Assembly (NCBI GenBank): GCA_021186555.1
Contig: JAJKFL010000014.1
Span: 21,645,033-21,709,032 of the forward strand
Direction: 5' to 3'
Length of the DNA stretch: 64,000 nt
From: Reticulitermes speratus
Lineage: Eukaryota; Arthropoda; Insecta; Blattodea; Rhinotermitidae
The position numbers and the translations under genes are program-made. The notes under the pieces are model-generated. The model did not search any database. It was not told the origin of the DNA and saw only the letters and a list, made by a program, of their open reading frames with translations. Below, piece by piece: positions 60,652-64,000 of the stretch. Each line of letters begins with the position of its first letter. Positions within the stretch are counted from its first letter, which is position 1.

Positions 60652-60685
60652 ACATGTTTCAGCTATTGTTTTTAGCCATCTTCAG
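60652..60685 (-). repeat. CTGAAGATGGCT...AGCTGAAAC stem-loop motif
   Basis: Minus strand: CTGAAGATGGCTAAAAACAA then TAGCTGAAACATGTAGG. GGCTA pairs with TAGCT (one G-T). Best single-copy example in the window. Confidence 0.55.
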
Positions 60686-63448
60686 AGATTATCAATATTA
60701 AAAGACGTATACAGCTTTGTTATTAAGCTTTGTCATATGGTGAAGTATAGGCTTATAATGGCAGCAGACTATTAAACATCTGTGTACAGTGTTATATAAA
60801 ATTGTGTTAAAATTATTATGTTACAAGACAGTTATCCAAATCTTCTGCCTCCAAACATCTTGAGATGGTAAAATGTTTCGAATAAAATCGAGTGATAAAT
60901 CCTACATATTGCCATTATTGCCACTTTGTTTACACAATGAAGGATCTATCTACTGAGCACACAACCTCAATCCTGTTGTGTCAACTACACAAATTAACAA
61001 AAGCCTTTCTATAAACGTGATACTTGGTGGACATATTTCTGTCCGTGATGGTCTTAAAACTTCCAAATTCTTGCATTTGTTTCATATCTGTTGGCAGTAA
61101 ACATTTGACAGGGAATATTTGAGTTGCTAGAACTAGCCCTCTTCATGGGCTGGAGAGGGGAGAGGAATTTTGGTGCGAAGCACGAAACCGCACATACGCT
61201 ATACTGCTTATTGTGTGTTCAAAGTTTCCATGTTTTCGCAGGTACGGTCTGCGATAAACACATTTCCCACGTCCACATAGAGTGCCTACAGCCATCGTGT
61301 CGATCTTAACATAGGATGTTACTCCTAACAACAAACGAAGCGATATCATTTTGAAAAGCCTTTGAAGTTTCTTATGACGTCACATTGTTTCGGGCGTACA
61401 ATTACAGACTTTACGAGAAATAGGCAATTATTTTTAGTTTGGAACCGGATGTAGGTATTTTGAATGGACTGCGGGATGGGAAGCCTTAAAACAAAAATGC
61501 CTACTTAGACAATGTTAACAATCCATAAATTATTTACTGTGACTGGGCGTGTTTTTTACGTTTATGAGGAGAGCTAGAAAGAGCATTTATAATTAATTAT
61601 AAAGTTATGTCATCAAATGTTAATCTAAGCATGAAGCCGAGTCTGAAGCGAGTCCCATTAGGTTTTCTAATACCATCTGTAGGCACAACGAATTGAAACA
61701 AGTAACGAGTACGTGTGCTGTGTAACCCAATATGTTTTACCATAATTGTACTAATTATGTATGCGTTGCGCTGAAAGCACTCTCATTCTTCATGTTTGAG
61801 AGAATGAAGACTGATTGGAAGGTCACAGTAGTAGTAATATCTGGATATCGCTTATTGCAATGTTTACATACATGTGGGTCGGTTCGTAGTTTGCCCACTT
61901 ATAATGTACATTAAATTAAATTCCCTTCGAAACGATTAAACGTGACGGATTTTCTAAAACTACTGACATGAAATGAGTATGTATGTTGTTTTAGTGTGCT
62001 GTGCGCGAGGTGAGGAGGCTGACACTGTGTTACGAGGGCATATTGAAATGACTCCTAACGCTGTGGCTCAGCACTAGCTTTGTAACAGTTTCAGTTCAGT
62101 TTTAATTGGAATAAATAAACTTGCGCCTTCTGCATTAGAGAAATTGTCGGGATATGATTTTTGGCCTTTTATGACGCAGTTAATTTATATGTGACCACAA
62201 GATTCTTATCACTGACACACAGATAAGCGAAGGCTATGCAGTGAATGTTTCTTTTCATAATTTAACTGGAAAAATGTGATGGATATTATAATTAAATCGT
62301 AAAGGCAACGGTATTAGTCATCTAATTGAAATAGAGCTATAAATTGCAATCTGAAGGTGAAGGGCAGGTATTCCTCTTAAGTGGTGGGCATCACATTCCT
62401 AAAATCACCGCGAGTGACACAGGAAGTTGCGTTTTGGTGTAGTCGCTTTTGCAGTTCACATTCATCAGGGCTCACGTTCCCTGTTTCTTTGCTGAACACA
62501 GAAAGGATACCTAATTAACATCAGGCATGAAATGCGAGTATAAAAATGAAAAAAAAAACACGCACAGTGTTAGAAATGTGGAAGCTAGAAAGCTAGTTTC
62601 TGGTTTCATTGGCCAACACACTTGTTCCCAGCAACTGGTGCTGTAGACATCAAGTTCTTTCTTGCGTCCGAATACTAAGACACTCAGATGTACAGACCGT
62701 AGGCAAATCTGGATACATAAGGAAATCTGCAGTTATGGAATCCGTGGTTGATAAGGGATTGTTGTAGATTACTAAATCCTTTTACATGAAATAATTTGAA
62801 AGTTATGAAGATGTTAGGACGAGATACTCCGTTCGGTCATATATTTGATTAATTGATTAACTGATAATAATTAATATACCTACTAATCGGCAAACTATTA
62901 AGTCAATAGAAAGGTGATGTTTTATTCATTCAATTTACTTACCTCTCAGCTTCCTTTGTCCATTCGCACACTGACTTACTCACGTGCTTAAAGTTTTCCT
63001 GTTCTTCCACTTAACTCTTACTTAAATAAGCATATGTGGTATGTAAACATCTTCAGAAATTTTTAATGCTGTATATTAAACCGTGGCGTAATTTTTTATT
63101 AAATGGTTTTGAGAGTGTGTGTTTTTTTATCTCATACCATAAATTACAGGTCTTCAAATTGTGTCTTCATTTTCTCTTTGTTATAAATCGATTAATAAAT
63201 CGATATATAATCCTAGATTAATACATTATTATCGTTTGCACAGTTACTTACATGCTATAACATAACACACGCAAATTATGTCTCCTGTGTAATTTTAAGC
63301 ACCAGTCCTACATTTTCTAGATTCGCTACCTCTCAATCCAAAAGGACTGAAGTCTCCTGGTCGATACAGATTGATACTGCATTCTCAAACTCATTTTAAG
63401 GTTTTTCTCAAAGAACTGTAAAATAATTGCTAGTAAATTCTGTAATAG

Positions 63449-63690
63449 CTCCATGAAGCAGAATCCTTCTTGTGAAGCTAATAGTGAAGAAATTACTTGC
63501 CTTTAGTGGCACCCAAAAGTCCATTACCGAAATTACGAAGGCTTCCTACTGGCCCTCATCCTGAGCAAGATTCAGCCCACAACCTCGAAACTTACTCTGG
63601 AACATCCACGTTCATATTATAAAGTATACAGCATTATGCTCCCATGTACAGGGTTACCTGAGTCCCCCAGTGTTAACAGGCATTCAGGTT
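63449..63690 (-). mobile_element. RTE-B 3' fragment, decayed
   Basis: CTCCATGAAGCAGAATCCTTCT, TGTGAAGCTAATAG and TCCATTACCGAAATT.CGAAGG-like order match other RTE-B copies, minus orientation. Confidence 0.55.
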
Positions 63691-64000
63691 TAATTAAACA
63701 CAATGCAATACATCGTTTTCCTTTGCTACTGTAATTCGAGAACCTTAATAGCGAGGCTTACTGGCCGATCTTAATCTTGATACCACACTGTGTAATTGTC
63801 AGCAGGAGTCAGCAGAACACTTCCGTGAAGGTCATGAAAAGCACGTCTTGACATAAAACCGTTGCGTAGGATGGCAAAGTGACGCATCAGAAGGGTCATA
63901 ATAAACGTGCAGCAAGGTTGTGATGGCCTTCAGATATTCTTATAGGGTTTACATGCGTTTTAATTGCATTCGTAAATGGTATTTATTGTGCAGTACTGAT

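Larger units (their letters stand above)
56151..63440. other. Distal 5' flank, no gene seen
   Basis: Apart from the elements listed separately in this span, I see no coding or RNA gene. The stretch 58800-60080 and the stretch 60690-63440 show nothing supportable. Confidence 0.5.

Overview
The window looks like nuclear DNA from a large, repeat-rich arthropod genome. Coding density is very low, introns are very long, splice sites are canonical GT-AG, there are several tRNA-derived SINE families, RTE-type non-LTR retrotransposon fragments and a hAT-type MITE, and the only convincing host gene encodes an insect cuticle protein. The repeat repertoire makes me think of a cockroach or termite (Blattodea), but this is an impression from memory, not something shown here.

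The main content is one minus-strand gene covering about 15.48-45.17 kb. It can be assembled from three exons. Exon 1 (45082-45172) has a TATA box, an initiator, a 76-nt 5' UTR and only five codons, MAFFK. Exon 2 (24938-25273) finishes the signal peptide and encodes a Pro/Gly/Tyr-rich linker. Exon 3 (15554-15907) encodes a complete RR-2 chitin-binding (Rebers-Riddiford) domain and a short Gly/Pro tail, followed by AATAAA at 15498-15503. Both junctions are phase 0, with introns of 19,808 and 9,030 nt. The 234-residue product is a secreted pro-resilin-like cuticular protein, expected to bind chitin through RR-2 and to contribute elasticity through its repeat-rich linker.

Region by region: 1-2.7 kb is a nest of retroposons (SINEs, an RTE-B remnant split by a SINE, and an RTE-A piece with a damaged YADD box). 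From 2.7 to 15.4 kb the DNA is mostly featureless, with a 50-bp perfect palindrome at 3.94 kb and one intact SINE with a 14-bp target duplication at 8.76 kb. Intron 2 (15.9-24.9 kb) holds a foldback element, a SINE, RTE-B pieces and a 521-bp hAT MITE. Intron 1 (25.3-45.1 kb) holds a 1.15-kb satellite with nested 40/80/320-bp periodicity, more RTE pieces and a SINE with an 11-bp target duplication. The 5' flank (45.2-64 kb) has a purine-rich tract beside the promoter, RTE-B copies, two foldback elements and a near-perfect inverted pair of SINEs.

The least-explained signals are three head-to-head foldback elements built on a CTTGAAGA...TTCGAAACG-type module, dispersed single copies of a related CTGAAGATGG...GAAAC stem-loop with a hammerhead-like look, and the higher-order satellite inside intron 1. 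No real tRNA or rRNA gene, CRISPR array or second convincing host gene was seen. All similarity statements are by eye; no search was run.
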